Of a stretch of DNA of 64,000 bases, positions 1 through 11,836 are shown piece after piece. The notes under the pieces are model-generated. The model saw nothing but the letters and a program-made list of their open reading frames with translations, ran no database searches and was not told the origin of the DNA. Numbering within the stretch: position 1 is the first letter of the stretch; every line of letters begins with the position of its first letter. The position numbers and the translations under genes are program-made. Origin of the DNA: Pocillopora verrucosa (lineage: Eukaryota; Cnidaria; Anthozoa; Scleractinia; Pocilloporidae); assembly GCF_036669915.1 (NCBI RefSeq), contig NC_089316.1:3501243-3565242 (forward strand), read 5' to 3'.

Positions 1-3000
1 TGGTCTAACTTGTCAAAATTTTCATTTTCAAAGGGGGGTTACTGAGATTTTTTCCCCTTGCAACCAGTTTTATTCTGGTTTTCTTGTGACTGGCAATGTC
101 ACTGAAGCCCTTCCATATACAATGAAGCACTTGAAACTTGCACAGAGTTTTTAATAGCCTCTCAAAGGAATCAACACCTTCAATTTTCTAGTTTACATTT
201 AGCACTGAAAAATGCAATTCATACTCACTCACCAGGACAAGAAGATCAAATCTCTTGCTCTCTGAAACAAACTGGGGCAGCTAATAAGGTGAAAAAATTA
301 TTGTACAGTTAGTTTTTTCTACTTAAAAGGTTGCCATTGAATTTCTATTTTGAAGAAAATCATTATATTTCCTCCACATGAAATGCATAGGTGTGCATGA
401 ACTGGCATAGTAAGATCTGTGTAGGTTTAAACTGTGGCTGAGGTTACTGCCTTGTGTTCTTTAGCAAAACACTTTATTCACATGCTGTCTAGCCCTATCC
501 AGGAGTATCAATGGGCATCTATGAGCTGTCTGGGGGTCCTTCCCAAATGCTAAGGGGGGGGGGGGAGGAGGGGAGGGAAATTACCCTTAGAAGTCAGACT
601 GACAATTATCTGCTATTCATTCAAATTACTAGTTGGGGAGAGACTTTGTGAATGTATGGTGCATTTCCCAAGAACAAAACCCAATGATCCAATCACCACT
701 AAAATCTACACTTCTCAAAGCCATGTCCAGGGTGCTAAATATTAGGCCTTGGCATCTAACACTTCTGCTACGTATTGTACCTGTAAAACAGTCAGAAGAA
801 GTGATGATAAGAAGCCTTCCTGTTGCCCAATGCAGGAACATCCTCTCTCTGGAGCACAAAAAGAAAAATGTTACTTTTCTTTCAACACCTATGAATCAGT
901 AGCACCTAAATTCTCCTTACAATATCACCCCTGAATCTAACACTAAGGTCAGGAGAACAAAGGAAATGATCACAAACTCAAAACACTATTGACTAATAGA
1001 CAAATTCTCCTCGTAAGTAACATAGGAAATGTATAAAGAGCAGTATGGAGAACTTGCATACTGATGTAAGGGTGTAAAGGGTTAACTGAGGAGTCCTAAT
1101 CAAGGACCAGATCACTTAATAATCACGAGAACTGTACACTTCATAATGACAAAGAATCTTACCAAAGTTGTGGGTAAGATTGAGAAAAACTTTGAGAATG
1201 CCAAAGAAGCAGTCTTGAAACACTTCATCAGGTTTTTTCTTGGCTTTCTTTGATGAGACACCATTGTTGAGTGTGTTAAGGCACATTTGTAACAATCTGT
1301 AATAAAAAATCAAAACATGATTGTGCCCTAGGACAAAATTAATCATGACAGTATAACTTTACCTGATGGTTTAAAGGCCTACAGCCAAAAAGTATAATGA
1401 GATATAATGGAATGCTTCACTACTTTCAACTCCCCCCCCCCCCATAGTATTTTGTCCAGTTTATGGACAGTTTATGACTCTTTATGGAGAGATGATTTGC
1501 AAAGGGAACTCTCATTTCCTGGAACACAACAAAAATGGCCCCTCAACAGCTCAACCAAAAGTATAATGAGACAAATGGAATGCTTCACCCCTCCCTTTTC
1601 CCTATAGCATTTTTTCCAGTTTCTGGACAATTTATGGTCCTTTATGGAGCAATGATTTGCAAAAGGGAACTCTCTTGTCCTGAAACACAACAAAAATGGC
1701 CCCTCGTCAGCTCTAACTCAAGTCTTTTTGTTGCAATATTTGTATTAGCCAATAAATGAGTCGGAGAATTGGTTCCCAGGTCTAAGGGGTGAACTTACTA
1801 TGAAGAAGAATTGATACTTGGATGCTTATTTACCTGACAAGGCTTGTCACAAATGACCCTTTTTCATACTGAATCATATACTTTTGATTATTCAAATTCT
1901 GGATTGTAACCTGCAGTGGAAATTAGAAAAAATAATCATTGGAAGTTTGTTAACTTATCAAAGTTAAAAAAGGAAACAAAATTGAAAAAAAAAAAGATCC
2001 CTTATATGCTATTAAAATATAGTTTCCTCTAGTTGGTTGGTTTAAAATTTTTTAATGTACCAGTTTAATTTTTACCCTCTAAGTAATGGCAATATAATAA
2101 CTTTAACTTAAGAAAAATAAAATTGCTCTGGTTAAGAAAATGTCCTTAAAAAAAAAAAATTGAGTATTTGGTGCTGAATGAAATATTACTGGTATTTCCT
2201 TGTTTATATTTTCCTTAACCCTTTAAGTAATAAGTAATAAGTAATTCCCCTTACTGTCTGCCATAAAGTTCTTGTGATGTTAGTTTGAAGAATTTGGTGT
2301 TGGATCAACTAATAATCCCCTTATTAATATTTTTTTTTATTCTCATCACTTGTCTGCTTGATATTGTGATGAGAAATTCTGTCTTGGTCTCACATGGGAG
2401 TTAAAGGGTTAATTCCAATCATCTACTGTATCTGTTTCATGATATATTAATACAGTAGGAAAAATTGTATCTTAGTCAGTCCCAAGAGATAGGACCTTAA
2501 CTTGCTAATCACAGGTTTTAGGTGGGTAAATATCAGCTAATGGATCATGGGATAATCAAGTAAAAATCATAAGAACACTGTAACATATATGACAACTCAC
2601 ATTCTCCAGAAGCCTCATGCATCTTGTTAGCTTTTTGAGCTTTGCTATTGACACTCCCTCATGTAATTTGCCATTCACATGTCTTGTTAAAAGCTCATCA
2701 ATAATTTGAATTGCTAATCAAAATATAGGAAAAAAAAGGTGTGATATACTTCAAAGTAAATTAACTTTTCAAATACCCAGTAAGTCCACTTACATAGTGA
2801 CAAGGGATCCTGCCATAATGAACTTATAACTGATTTATTTATTTGTTGTTATAACCATAGGCAGAATCTGAATCCAACTGGTACTCATCTTTGTTTTTCA
2901 ATTAAAAAATTTGTTTTCACTTTCTTCTGTTGCTTTTTGTGACTCTATAACCAACAATGTGCAAAAATTACAACTATGTAAATCCGCTCTAACCTGTGTT

Positions 3001-6000
3001 CATTATATGATCCAGTCCCTGCAGGACTCTTATTTCTTCTTTAAACCATTCCCCAATTCTCTGGGATGCCAGGGAGAGCATAGATTCACACACGAGTGAG
3101 GCAGGCTGTGGAAAACATAACCTTGGCTCAGCATTAGAGGAAAAGATAAAATATATCAAATAAACTATAATAATTAACCCTTTAACTCCCAGAAGTGATC
3201 AACATGAAACTTCTCCCAATAATATCCTTACATTATCCAACAAACAGGTAACAAGAATACTCAAACTTATCAGGTAGAAGTTGTTATCTTGATCAAACAC
3301 CAAATTCTCAAAATTAAATTATGAGGAAATGTGTAGCAGCTAGATGGGAGAATTAACAATCAGATCTTGGGAGTTAAAGGGTTAAAAGCATTTATGATGT
3401 TAATTCAAATAACTTACATTTATGTCATCATCTCCCATTTCAAGTAGTTCCTCAGAGGCACTTTGCTTTTCAAGTAAAGTCCTACAATGAAAATGATTTT
3501 GAGGTTTGGGGTAAACCAACCTTCTTAAAAGAAAACACAATTGATACAAAATTGTACCAGAACCCCAAATATCAGCAGATGCACAATGACCCTGACTCAT
3601 TGAAGCATATGCTTAAGAAGGAAAGAGCTCTTTAAAAATGTTTTGTTAACAATCATGTAGGAGTAGAAAGTACATGATAAGTCACACTGAGTTACATTTG
3701 TAACTGATCATTTTGATGAAGGCTTTAGATAGTACCATGACCAATGTAATCAAAACTATAACAAAATTCTTGAATGTGATTGGTTCTCACAAGCCCAATT
3801 TGAGCATTAATAAGACAGTGTATGTGTCATGTTTGCAGTAGTCCATTTTACAGTTGTATGCTTGGTTGCCAAGCCTTTGAACAGGAATGAGGCAAAGGGT
3901 GACCTTGTTATGATACAAGCCTTGCTGCTTTTCAAATGCAAATTACTTTGTTATCAAGCTAATTGAATTTAGTCTCTATCCCAACAAGGTCACCTTCAGC
4001 CTCACTCCAAATCAAAGGCTTGGCAACTAAGTACACAACTGTAAAATGGCCCATTGGACAGTGTAATAGGACAGTTAAAGGGACAGTTCACATGTCATGC
4101 TTGTGTAAGTGGACAGAACGCATCATGTGTGCATACTATTGTCTTGCATTTTGTCGAGTTAACTGATGCTTTTTTTTTATGAATACATATAACTGATGTA
4201 TAGATTCTTTATCAAATTTTGTCATAGTTTTGATTAATTGGTAACAGGACTTCATGTCATCCAATTCTTTCTGTAATCATACTCGTGATTTACAAATAGG
4301 ACTCCCGGTCATCCGATTTTGTTAACCACTCATATGATTACTGACCAAATTGGACTCTGCTTGTTCCTATACTCATTATTAATAGCAATACCCACTCACA
4401 AACAAAGGATACATTACAAAGAGCCAACGACACCTCTTCTTTTCCTTGCAGGAGAGCGTGAGTGACTAGCTATGAGTTGCAGTTGGTTTTAACATTAATG
4501 ACTGAGTGACAGAGCACCACAAATCAAGTTTTTCATCTCAATTGTCATCATTAAACACAAGGTAAAAACCCATTGTCACTCAGGATAGCTTTTGATACTT
4601 CACTGAAAATTGCTTATTTTAAGCAATATTTACAAATGAAGGTTATGTTTCCTCATGTAAGGCGCACTAACCGCACTTTGGTGACATATTTATTGTAATC
4701 CTTCAGTGATTTTGATTGCTTGTTCTTACTGTCCACAGCTAGGAGTTTCATCATTAGTTCTGGAAAGTAAATAAGTTTAGGATCAATTCAAGTATCATAC
4801 ACTATACAGCATTACTCAGGAGTTTCAATAATTATTTCCATGAGGGACTGCCGATGTGCACAGAAAACAGGCTATAAAGCAAAATCCCACCACAAGAGCC
4901 AGCTTGCAAGCTGAACAGACAGCAGTAAGAGGTCTTGCACAGAGTTTGTACTCTTTTTCAGAAACATATTTCAAGGACTTTTCCAGGATTCAGACTGATT
5001 TTTTTATAGGACTCAAAATTTCACTTAAAAACCCTTTAATCCCTAAGATTTCAAAATCAACCCCTAGAGTCTACATAAATTTCTCTAAACATAAATTCTA
5101 AAAACTTTATTGCTTGAGTTGAGCAGACTTCCAGGACTTTACAGGACCTGTAGTCTTTTTCCATGACTTTCCAGTCTATGAAAATATCAAAAATAAGATT
5201 CTGGGACTTTCCAGGTTTTCCAGGACCTGTACGAACCCTGCTTGCAGACCAGACAGTGGTAGACCACTGAGAACCAGAAACCCTTGAACTACTAACTCAA
5301 TCAACTGAAGTATCACTGGTGATTGAAGGACAATACTAGTGAAATATAAGGGAGGAAATCTGTAATGGACATCTAGGCATCCCATACAGAGGAGGAGCAA
5401 CAAAACCCCCTTGTTGCTGAAACTGGGATCAATACCATCAGAATGGCATTACCTTATCACTATACACCATCATGCACAAATTAGATAAACCTTGCTTGAT
5501 TTATATACAGCTATGGAATTAAATGTACTGTCAGAATTTACACCCAAAAACATAAAATTCTTACCAAGAACGGATCTGTCCAAGTCAGCATTTTGACGAT
5601 CCTGAGATAACATCAAGGTAATCGCTGATGTACAAAGCGCCAAGCACTACAAATGATCAGAGAAGTTAAGATGGAAAGTATTCACAACTTTTTCCTCTAA
5701 GAGCAGTAGTGGTATAGAAGGGATTGATAAAATAAGAGTACTGAGCAAATTACAGCAAAGAAAAGAACATCTTAATAATTTTGAGTATTACATTTAACTA
5801 AGTAAATTGTACATAAGACTGAAACAAAACCCTACCTTATCTGAAGGTGCATCTTGAAGAGCTGAAAATATTTTAGGTCCCATGCCATGGGCCCGAAGGT
5901 TCACTCTGAAAGAGGGTTGAGCACAGTGTGATGCAAAATCCAGAGCACTGACACAGCGGGTGGAAATTGAACGAGTCTCATTGAGACCATCCAGAAGGTA

Positions 6001-8505
6001 CTCTACATCATCAAAAAACTGAAACGAAAGTGTATTCATTTCTACATCAAAATGATATCACTTAATTTTATAAGGGAAGCAGGGTGCATTACATATACAG
6101 CAAAACACAGCCTTAGAATGAATGCTGCAAAAGGAAGCTCCAACTCTCAACTCTGCATCCAATTTAAGATATCTGGTACTTAACATTGTTGCTGGTTTTT
6201 TTTTTTTTTTTTTTTTTTCTTTTTTCACTTGAGGGCAGAGAAACTGAGAGAAAGTTAAACAAAAAGCTTACCTGCTGGTCTTCTCCTGACTCCAGACATT
6301 CATGGACTTGTTTGACATTCCTCACTACTGTGAAAAGCTATAGCAGAGTAGACAACATTTATCAAACTGATTTGAGGCATCGGAAACCTTGAAGGATTTC
6401 AAAATCTAATAGATTTGACACAGGTGAAGACTTAGAAAAATCAGGAATGAAAATCACAAAAATTGGCAAGAATATGTGAACAGCCCCAAACATCTAAAAA
6501 AATTGACTCAAGCCTCAATCTTTGAAGTTTTTATGAAACCTTTATTTTGAATCAAGTTGCCAGGACCACTCAACTTACATTTGAGCAGGACCTAGTTGTT
6601 CATAGGGTGGATAACACTATCCAATGGATAAAATCACTGTCCAGCTGATGAGTGTTAACAAAACATAGTATGCTTGTAGACAAAGACCTACTGGTTTATC
6701 GGTTCTTTTAACTCTGATTGCACTTGGAGAATCAGTATCTTTTTTCTGTGGTAGACACACAGCTGGAGCAAGACTTGGGGCATCTGAGGGTACTTCATCC
6801 TGTGACTCTTCACTAAAATCAGCACTTGTGGGCTTTAAAAAAACTATGCTTTAGATTGACCTCACTATATCATGGCTGGACCATTTATTATCATTAATAC
6901 TATCTCTGGGAGAACAGCAGTAAAATCATTTGTGGACCATCTAGTCTCTGGGTATCCTAAGCTATCCTTTTCTTCAAAAATAGTTTTCACAGATGGATAT
7001 CATTACGCTTCCTTAATGTTATCACACTTTAAAAGGGGGAATTGAGAACTGACCTACCTAAATCTGTTTGAACAAAGATAACAGCCTTAAAGGAGCCAAT
7101 AAATAAAATTATTTAATTCTTTAAGACTTTAAAAAACATTATTAAACTTCCTACACCTAACTTTACATCATATCATAAAACACTCAACTGTTAATATACT
7201 GTAGGCCACAGAAATTTTCTTAGTGTTTTCCATTTGTGATCATCCGGCAAATTTGCCTGAGAAAAAGCCTGGTCTTCTTTTCATAGAGGGATCATTTTCA
7301 AACCTTGTCACACTATGAGAGAGGCACAACCCTCCTTACAAGTTCTAAACCCTTCACTTATGCCCTTTCTATTCATGCACTCTTTCCTCTCCAAACAAAA
7401 ATAAAAAATCTTACCAAGGCTGAGAGTCTTCTTAATTTGTCTTTCTTTGGTGATAGAGACTTGTCATTATTCTTCAGAAAACTCTTAAAAGGTGACTGCA
7501 AAGTGAAATCAAGAAGAGCATTAATCACTTAATAAAGCACCTGTTTTTTGAGTATCAAAATTGAAACTACTGAGAAACACTTAATATCAGTTTCTGCACA
7601 CAGGATCTTGTTTTCAAGTTCCATAGAATCCAAATCATCAAAACAAATAGACAAAAAAATGTGTAGAAGACAGAAAAAAATTAAAAATTACATTATGACA
7701 AAAAGGATTGACTTTCATCATGTGATATCTATGTTTAAATATGAAGCAAAGAAAATACTCAGGCCAAATGAGTAGTACAGAGTCGGTTACCCTTTCAACC
7801 CCAAGACCTAAAAATCAATTCTTTATGATCACACTGTCACGCCTGACACTTCTTTAAATTCAAAGGCTGAGAATTTGATGTTAGATCAACAAATATTCTA
7901 TAATAGATATTTCTCTCCCTTGTGATTACCCCCTACAGCTAAAAAGTGTACTGATACTGTGAGGAAAATTTCCTTTTTGGTAGCCCTTGGAGATAAAAAC
8001 ATGTTTACGACCTTACCGAACTGAGCTTCTTTCTGTAAGTATAAGTGCCCCTCTTCTCGCCTCCTTGGGATGAATTTTCACTAAATTCTTGAGAGCTGCT
8101 ATAAGCTTCATCATCAGTACTTTTATCGGTAACTTCTGGCGCGATCGCTTGTTTCTCTGGTACGATAGTGTTACTTTGCAAAGCACTCTTCTGTGAGTGT
8201 GAAATCGTCACGTCATCTTCGTCGAAAGCATACGGGTCTTTCTCATCGATCGTGCCTAATCTTCGCCGTTTGCTTGTCTTTGATGAATCGATATTTCCTG
8301 CCTTTATCAGACCAGCATTGCTTTCGATTATTCTACTTGTTCTAGCCCACGGAGACTTCCTGGACGTTCTTCTTGAGAACGTGTTCTGCCCTAATGTAAC
8401 GTTCGCATCCGAATTCTCACTCTGTTGAATCTCATCAAATTCCTTGGAAAGTTTTGATTCTTTGGCGCGATTACGGCTGTATGTCTTGGTGCCGTATTTC
8501 GGCAT
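1..8505 (-). CDS. WAPL: WAPL cohesin release factor homologue, 5' part, 14 coding exons, runs off left edge
   Basis: WAPL opens the cohesin ring together with PDS5 in the nucleus. Exons, all with GT-AG borders and matching phases: 8505-8017, 7495-7415, 6832-6688, 6327-6272, 6018-5836, 5646-5565, 4759-4672, 3481-3418, 3105-2994, 2713-2601, 1910-1834, 1296-1163, 780-710, 280-233 (581 codons). The start is the ATG at 8505 because [11 protein letters not shown] matches the vertebrate N-terminus with its PDS5-binding YSR motif; the upstream in-frame stretch is not conserved. From about residue 239 the WAPL domain follows ([57 protein letters not shown], then [16 protein letters not shown]). The region before the WAPL domain is only about 240 residues, against roughly 600 in human as I recall it. 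The 6688 donor (GTCTTT) is weak and was chosen by phase; GTAGGT four bases upstream is the alternative. The C-terminal exons lie left of base 1. Confidence 0.93.
420..575 (+). mobile_element. SINE-like repeat fragment in a WAPL intron
   Basis: The stretch contains words typical of the 3' body of a tRNA-derived SINE I associate with coral genomes: a segment around 455-475 (cttgtgttctttagcaaaac), then accactttattcacatgctg-like text, then an overlapping 'ccaggagtatcaatgggca' block at about 499-517 and a G-run. A relative lies at 48300-48432. No intact A/B-box head is visible here, so it is a fragment. Confidence 0.45.
1387..1720. repeat. Tandem duplication of a ~165-bp unit in a WAPL intron
   Basis: Two adjacent copies, about 1387-1553 and 1556-1720, share the same order of words: aaaagtataatgaga, ggaatgcttcac, a C-run, ttttgtccagtttatggaca / ttttttccagtttctggaca, tatggag, gatttgcaaa, gggaactctc, ctgaaacacaacaaaaatgg and gcccctc. 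They differ by scattered substitutions and by length of the C-run. It is intronic and makes two shadow reading frames on each strand. Confidence 0.8.
2215..2412. mobile_element. Fold-back MITE, family with ends AACCCTTTAACTCCC (copy 1)
   Basis: It starts ttaaccctttaa and ends gggagttaaagggttaa, an inverted terminal repeat. The interior words (gatgttagtttgaagaatttgg, tggatcaacta, tctcatcacttgtctgcttg) recur in opposite orientation at 11626-11836. It is non-coding and lies in a WAPL intron. Confidence 0.7.
3175..3386. mobile_element. Fold-back MITE, same family (copy 2)
   Basis: The ends are ttaaccctttaactccc and gatcttgggagttaaagggt-taa. The interior keeps the 'accaaattctc' and 'gagaattaacaatcagatctt' words of the family. 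It sits in the WAPL intron between exons 3105-2994 and 3481-3418. Confidence 0.7.
3838..4056. repeat. Long inverted repeat (fold-back element) in a WAPL intron
   Basis: The left arm (cattttacagttgtatgctt, then gttgccaagcctttga, gaatgaggcaaagggtgacc, ttgttatg) is matched in reverse complement by the right arm ending ggcaactaagtacacaactg-taaaatgg. The arms are about 75-80 bases with a spacer of about 60, enough for a strong hairpin. No coding capacity is seen, which is typical of a MITE. Confidence 0.65.
4938..5241. mobile_element. MITE with ends resembling CAGGGTTCGTACAGGTCCTGG
   Basis: The right end reads ccaggacctgtacgaaccctg (5221-5240), the inverse of a CAGGGTTCGTACAGG terminus common in hAT-like elements. 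The left end at about 4938 (cagagtttgtactctttttc) is a degraded match. The interior repeats 'ttccaggactt' and 'actttccag' words. It is intronic in the WAPL gene and the class assignment is tentative. Confidence 0.5.
7787..8000. mobile_element. Diverged fold-back MITE, AACCCTTTAACTCCC family (copy 3)
   Basis: It starts ttaccctttcaaccccaagac and keeps the order 'gagaatttgatgttagatcaac' and 'gatactgtgaggaaaattt' of the family, but the right end (agcccttggagataaaa) is decayed. It lies in WAPL intron 1 directly beside the exon 1 donor. Confidence 0.5.
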
Positions 8506-8676
8506 GAGTTTATCTTGGTCACAAAACTTGTTTAGAGGCAATCAAACGAAAATTTCGCGTGAAATCATAACGAAATTTACACGCATATAGTCTCCCTCTC
8601 TCAAATTCATAATTTACCGGGAAGCAAACTGCGCATATTATTGTTGTAAAAGCCGCTGTCATTTCTAAACTTTTAT

Positions 8677-8685
8677 GGCGCGAAA
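8677..8685 (-). promoter_or_regulatory. Candidate E2F site upstream of the WAPL homologue
   Basis: The minus strand reads TTTCGCGCC, a textbook E2F/DP half-site, about 175 bases upstream of the WAPL start codon. A second E2F-like word, TTTGGCGCG, lies on the plus strand at 8461-8469 inside coding exon 1. E2F control would fit a cell-cycle gene, but the transcription start is not known, so the link is inferred. Confidence 0.45.
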
Positions 8686-10709
8686 AAAATAGACAGGCTC
8701 GCACTGCGTCCTCAATATTGAGTTATCGATCAAAATTTGCTCTTCGTCACAGGAGAGGTGGTACAGCATCTCCTTCAAATCTCCTCGAGTATCAGAATAG
8801 TTTTCTCCAGCATGAAAGAGTGAGATTAGTTTCAAAACACGAAAACGGAGAGTTAGTCTCACGCAAAATTATTGATATTTCGGCGGTACCAAAAGTTTAC
8901 TGTCAGTAAGTGGATGACTGTTTTCCGAGTCACAAATTCTGCATAATTTATTTTCGCAATCGGCAAAACTTTCCTATTAATGCATAATTGTGTACCTCTT
9001 TCCTGCTTTACTTGCTCCAAGTCCTCCCTCCCATCGTACGGTGTGATCGATCTTAATAACCCCATGCTCCATAAAAGCCTCTTGTCACCATGTGACCAAA
9101 ATCCCTTGGAGCTTGGGAATGAGAATGAATTTCACGACGAAAACGCGGGTGCACCACTGTTGTAGAGGACTATTTCACTCGCCAGTTTTTGTCAAGTTTA
9201 GGAAAATTTTGGGAAAAAAGAGCAAAAAACTATCAACCTCTTGAGGTGTCTGTGGTGGACGAAAACTTCATCCCGGAAAATCATTAATAGGTAAGATTTT
9301 TAATATGTTTAAGCTGAAATCGGATAAGCTATTTGTCAAAGACTTGGTGAGCGAAATCAAAACATGAGTGCAGTGCACTACTGAGCTGGATTAGGCTAAT
9401 AAAGCCGTACTATCATCCAAATTTGAGCCTAATTTATTTGAAAAAGGAATATACTTACTTTGGTGCAGAGTGAAATGAAACGTTTCATGCTTTGACTTTG
9501 ATTGTTTTGAGTTGGAATGCAGATTTCAACACTTCAGTGTACGAGTAACGGGCGGTTTTGTATGTGTTTGAGTGTTTAATGAAATCGCTAGAACGAGTAA
9601 CGAAGCCACATGATTCATGGGTTTCTCTTCTAAATTGTAGCTTCATCTCCATTATTTTCATCTAACTAACCCGTAAGACTCATTCATTCAAGCTCAATAC
9701 AGTCAGGAAGTTTGAAGAGTAAGCGAGCACCGGGTTGCGTTACCAAATAATCGTTTCTTTTTCCTACTGATTCAAACTTGCCCTGCGAATCACCATGTGT
9801 TTCGATCCCTCAGTCATGTCCCGTAATCAAAGATGTATCTTCGAAGATAAGGCCTTCTTCTACAGTGTAAGCATGTTTTTAATATTGAAAAACATTCTCG
9901 CTGAAACGAGAAATCTTTTACACTAACCTCGCAATAAAAATTCCCAACATGCTAGACGCGCATGAAAGTAACGCAAAGCGTGACAGAAAACATAAACATG
10001 CTGAACATAAGTGCGGGCCGTTTTTCCTTTTTTTTTCCTGTTGTTCTTCTTGTTACTTTTGTATTTATTTAATTAATTACGAAGTTGTTTTCAGTAACAT
10101 ATCTAGCCAGATGCTAAAGTATAACCCGCATGTCATGTAAACTATTTATAAGTGAATTTACGACGATCCAGTCCCCCAACCGAGGAGTGCTCAATTATCA
10201 AACGCTTCGCAGAAACATCACAATACTTTTAAAATATCTTTGTTCTGGGTGCTGTTTGACAGTTTTTCGCCATGGGAGTGACAATAAGATTGCCAGCTGT
10301 GATGTGTTGCTTCCTCTAAAATCATTATTTAACTTTTGTCCGTTTCGCGGGACGTCAGCGCTGTGAATTTTTTCCAGATAATTTGACTGAATCCCTTCCT
10401 TAACAAAGTTATTTTCATTAACAAACTTCTTGCTACGCCAATGTGTTTTGTTATTTGACAGAATGCTTTTCATCACGCCAATAGACTTTGTTTTTATTTA
10501 GAACATCAGATTTAGCGTAGCCTACATAATCTCGTCTCGGAAATTAAATTTCCGTCGGCGGAGAGGCCATCTATAAATTAGTCTAGAGGTAAGGCTGGTG
10601 TTGAAAGCTGAGAACATAGTTTAACAAAAATACAAAACAAGAGGTTAAAATATCCTGTCAAACGGCTTCTTTTGAAAATACAATGTGATCAAACTAAATT
10701 TAGAAAGGG

Positions 10710-10807
10710 TAATTTAGTATTATCAACTGAGTTGATAATGTGAATTGGCCACCGTTAGAGTTTCAAAGCTAACGTTTCGAGGGTTAGCCCTTCGTCACAG
10801 CGAATGG
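10710..10807. mobile_element. Half copy of the ATTATCAACTGAGTTGATAA fold-back element
   Basis: It contains attatcaactgagttgataa, ttggccaccgt, agagtttcaaagctaacgtt and tcgagggttagcccttcgtc, matching the left arm of the complete element at 32481-32670. The right arm is absent. Confidence 0.7.
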
Positions 10808-11039
10808 AGGAATTGTGGGTTGTGCATGCATGTGAGTGTTTAGAAAGATCTTTATATAACGGAGTATAGAATCGTTTATTCCAAACATTTATGAAACAAA
10901 CAGTATGTCTTTGACCTTCACACTGGGACTCTTCCCAACGAGTTTATTTCAGTATTCCGAAGATCCTTTTATCAATACATCTAACATTGTATTAGTTGTA
11001 ATTATTAATTGCTTTTTTCCGCCATACGAAATACGCCGT

Positions 11040-11303
11040 CCAAAGCCACGTTTTGCACAGTCTCTTTCTTAATCTTTCTCAGTGTGCGCACCTTACCTCT
11101 GGAACTCGGTTCCATTTGAAATTAAAAGCAGCACATCTGTCTCTATTTTTAAAGCTAAGCTTAAGACCTATCTTTTTCGACAAGCATATTTTTAGACTTT
11201 AAATTTTTATTTAATTATAGGTTATGATAATTTGACACTGTAAAGCGCATTTGGGCGTTAGGAAAATGCGCTATAGAAATAAATTATTATTATTATTATT
11301 AAT
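11040..11303 (+). mobile_element. 3' end of a non-LTR retrotransposon (5'-truncated)
   Basis: A reading frame ending at TAG 11193-11195 encodes CAPYLWNSVPFEIKSS...LKTYLFRQAYF, the usual last residues of a CR1/L2-type reverse transcriptase ORF. It is followed by the tail tgtaaagcgcatttgggc, gcgctatagaaataaa and an (ATT)n run at about 11284-11303. Only about the last 260 bases of the element remain, as expected from 5' truncation at insertion. Confidence 0.75.
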
Positions 11304-11370
11304 CACATTAGTGTACAATGATTGCATAGTCTGGTTGACCGTCGCAGTGTCACTGATGAGTTCTAAATCA

Positions 11371-11630
11371 ATTCACCCCTTTAATCGTTTCCTTAACGAT
11401 TCTCTGATGATTTATCAGTAACGATCTCAATAGTAATTGTCGTTGCTGCCTGCCATACAATTCCGATGATGTTGGTTCGGAGAATTTAGTATTGGGTCAA
11501 CTAAAGGAATTTGTAATCTCTTGATAAACTAATAATATTGTAATTGATACTTTTCTTTAATCTGATATTGCATCAATATTATGTAAGGAGAAATTCGGTC
11601 TTTGTCATTCGTAGGTGTTAAAGGTTTAAC
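11371..11630. mobile_element. Diverged fold-back MITE, AACCCTTTAACTCCC family (copy 4)
   Basis: Words cctgccatacaattccgatg, gttggttcggagaatttagt and gggtcaacta match the family. The right end (ggtgttaaaggttta) abuts copy 5 directly, so the two lie head to head. Confidence 0.55.
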
Positions 11631-11836
11631 CCTTTAACTCCCATGAGTGACCAAGACTGAATTTCTCCTCACCATGTCAATACAATATCAAGCAGACAAG
11701 TGATGAGAATAAAGAAAATAGAAATTAAGGGAATACAAGTTGATCCAATACCAAATTCTCCAAACAAACATCACTAGAACTGTATGGCAGACAGTAAGGA
11801 GAATTACTGATGAGATCTTGGGAGTGAAAGGGTTAA
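11626..11836. mobile_element. Fold-back MITE, AACCCTTTAACTCCC family (copy 5, best preserved)
   Basis: It starts ttaaccctttaactccc and ends gatcttgggagtgaaagggt-taa. The interior (caagcagacaagtgatgaga, gttgatccaataccaaattc, tggcagacagtaaggagaat) is the reverse complement of copy 1. No open frame suggests a transposase. Confidence 0.75.

Noticed and set aside
6330..6420. Extra WAPL exon encoding [10 protein letters not shown]
   Set aside because: It has an acceptor-like ATTAG but no GT donor in the needed phase, and exons 6832-6688 and 6327-6272 already join in frame.
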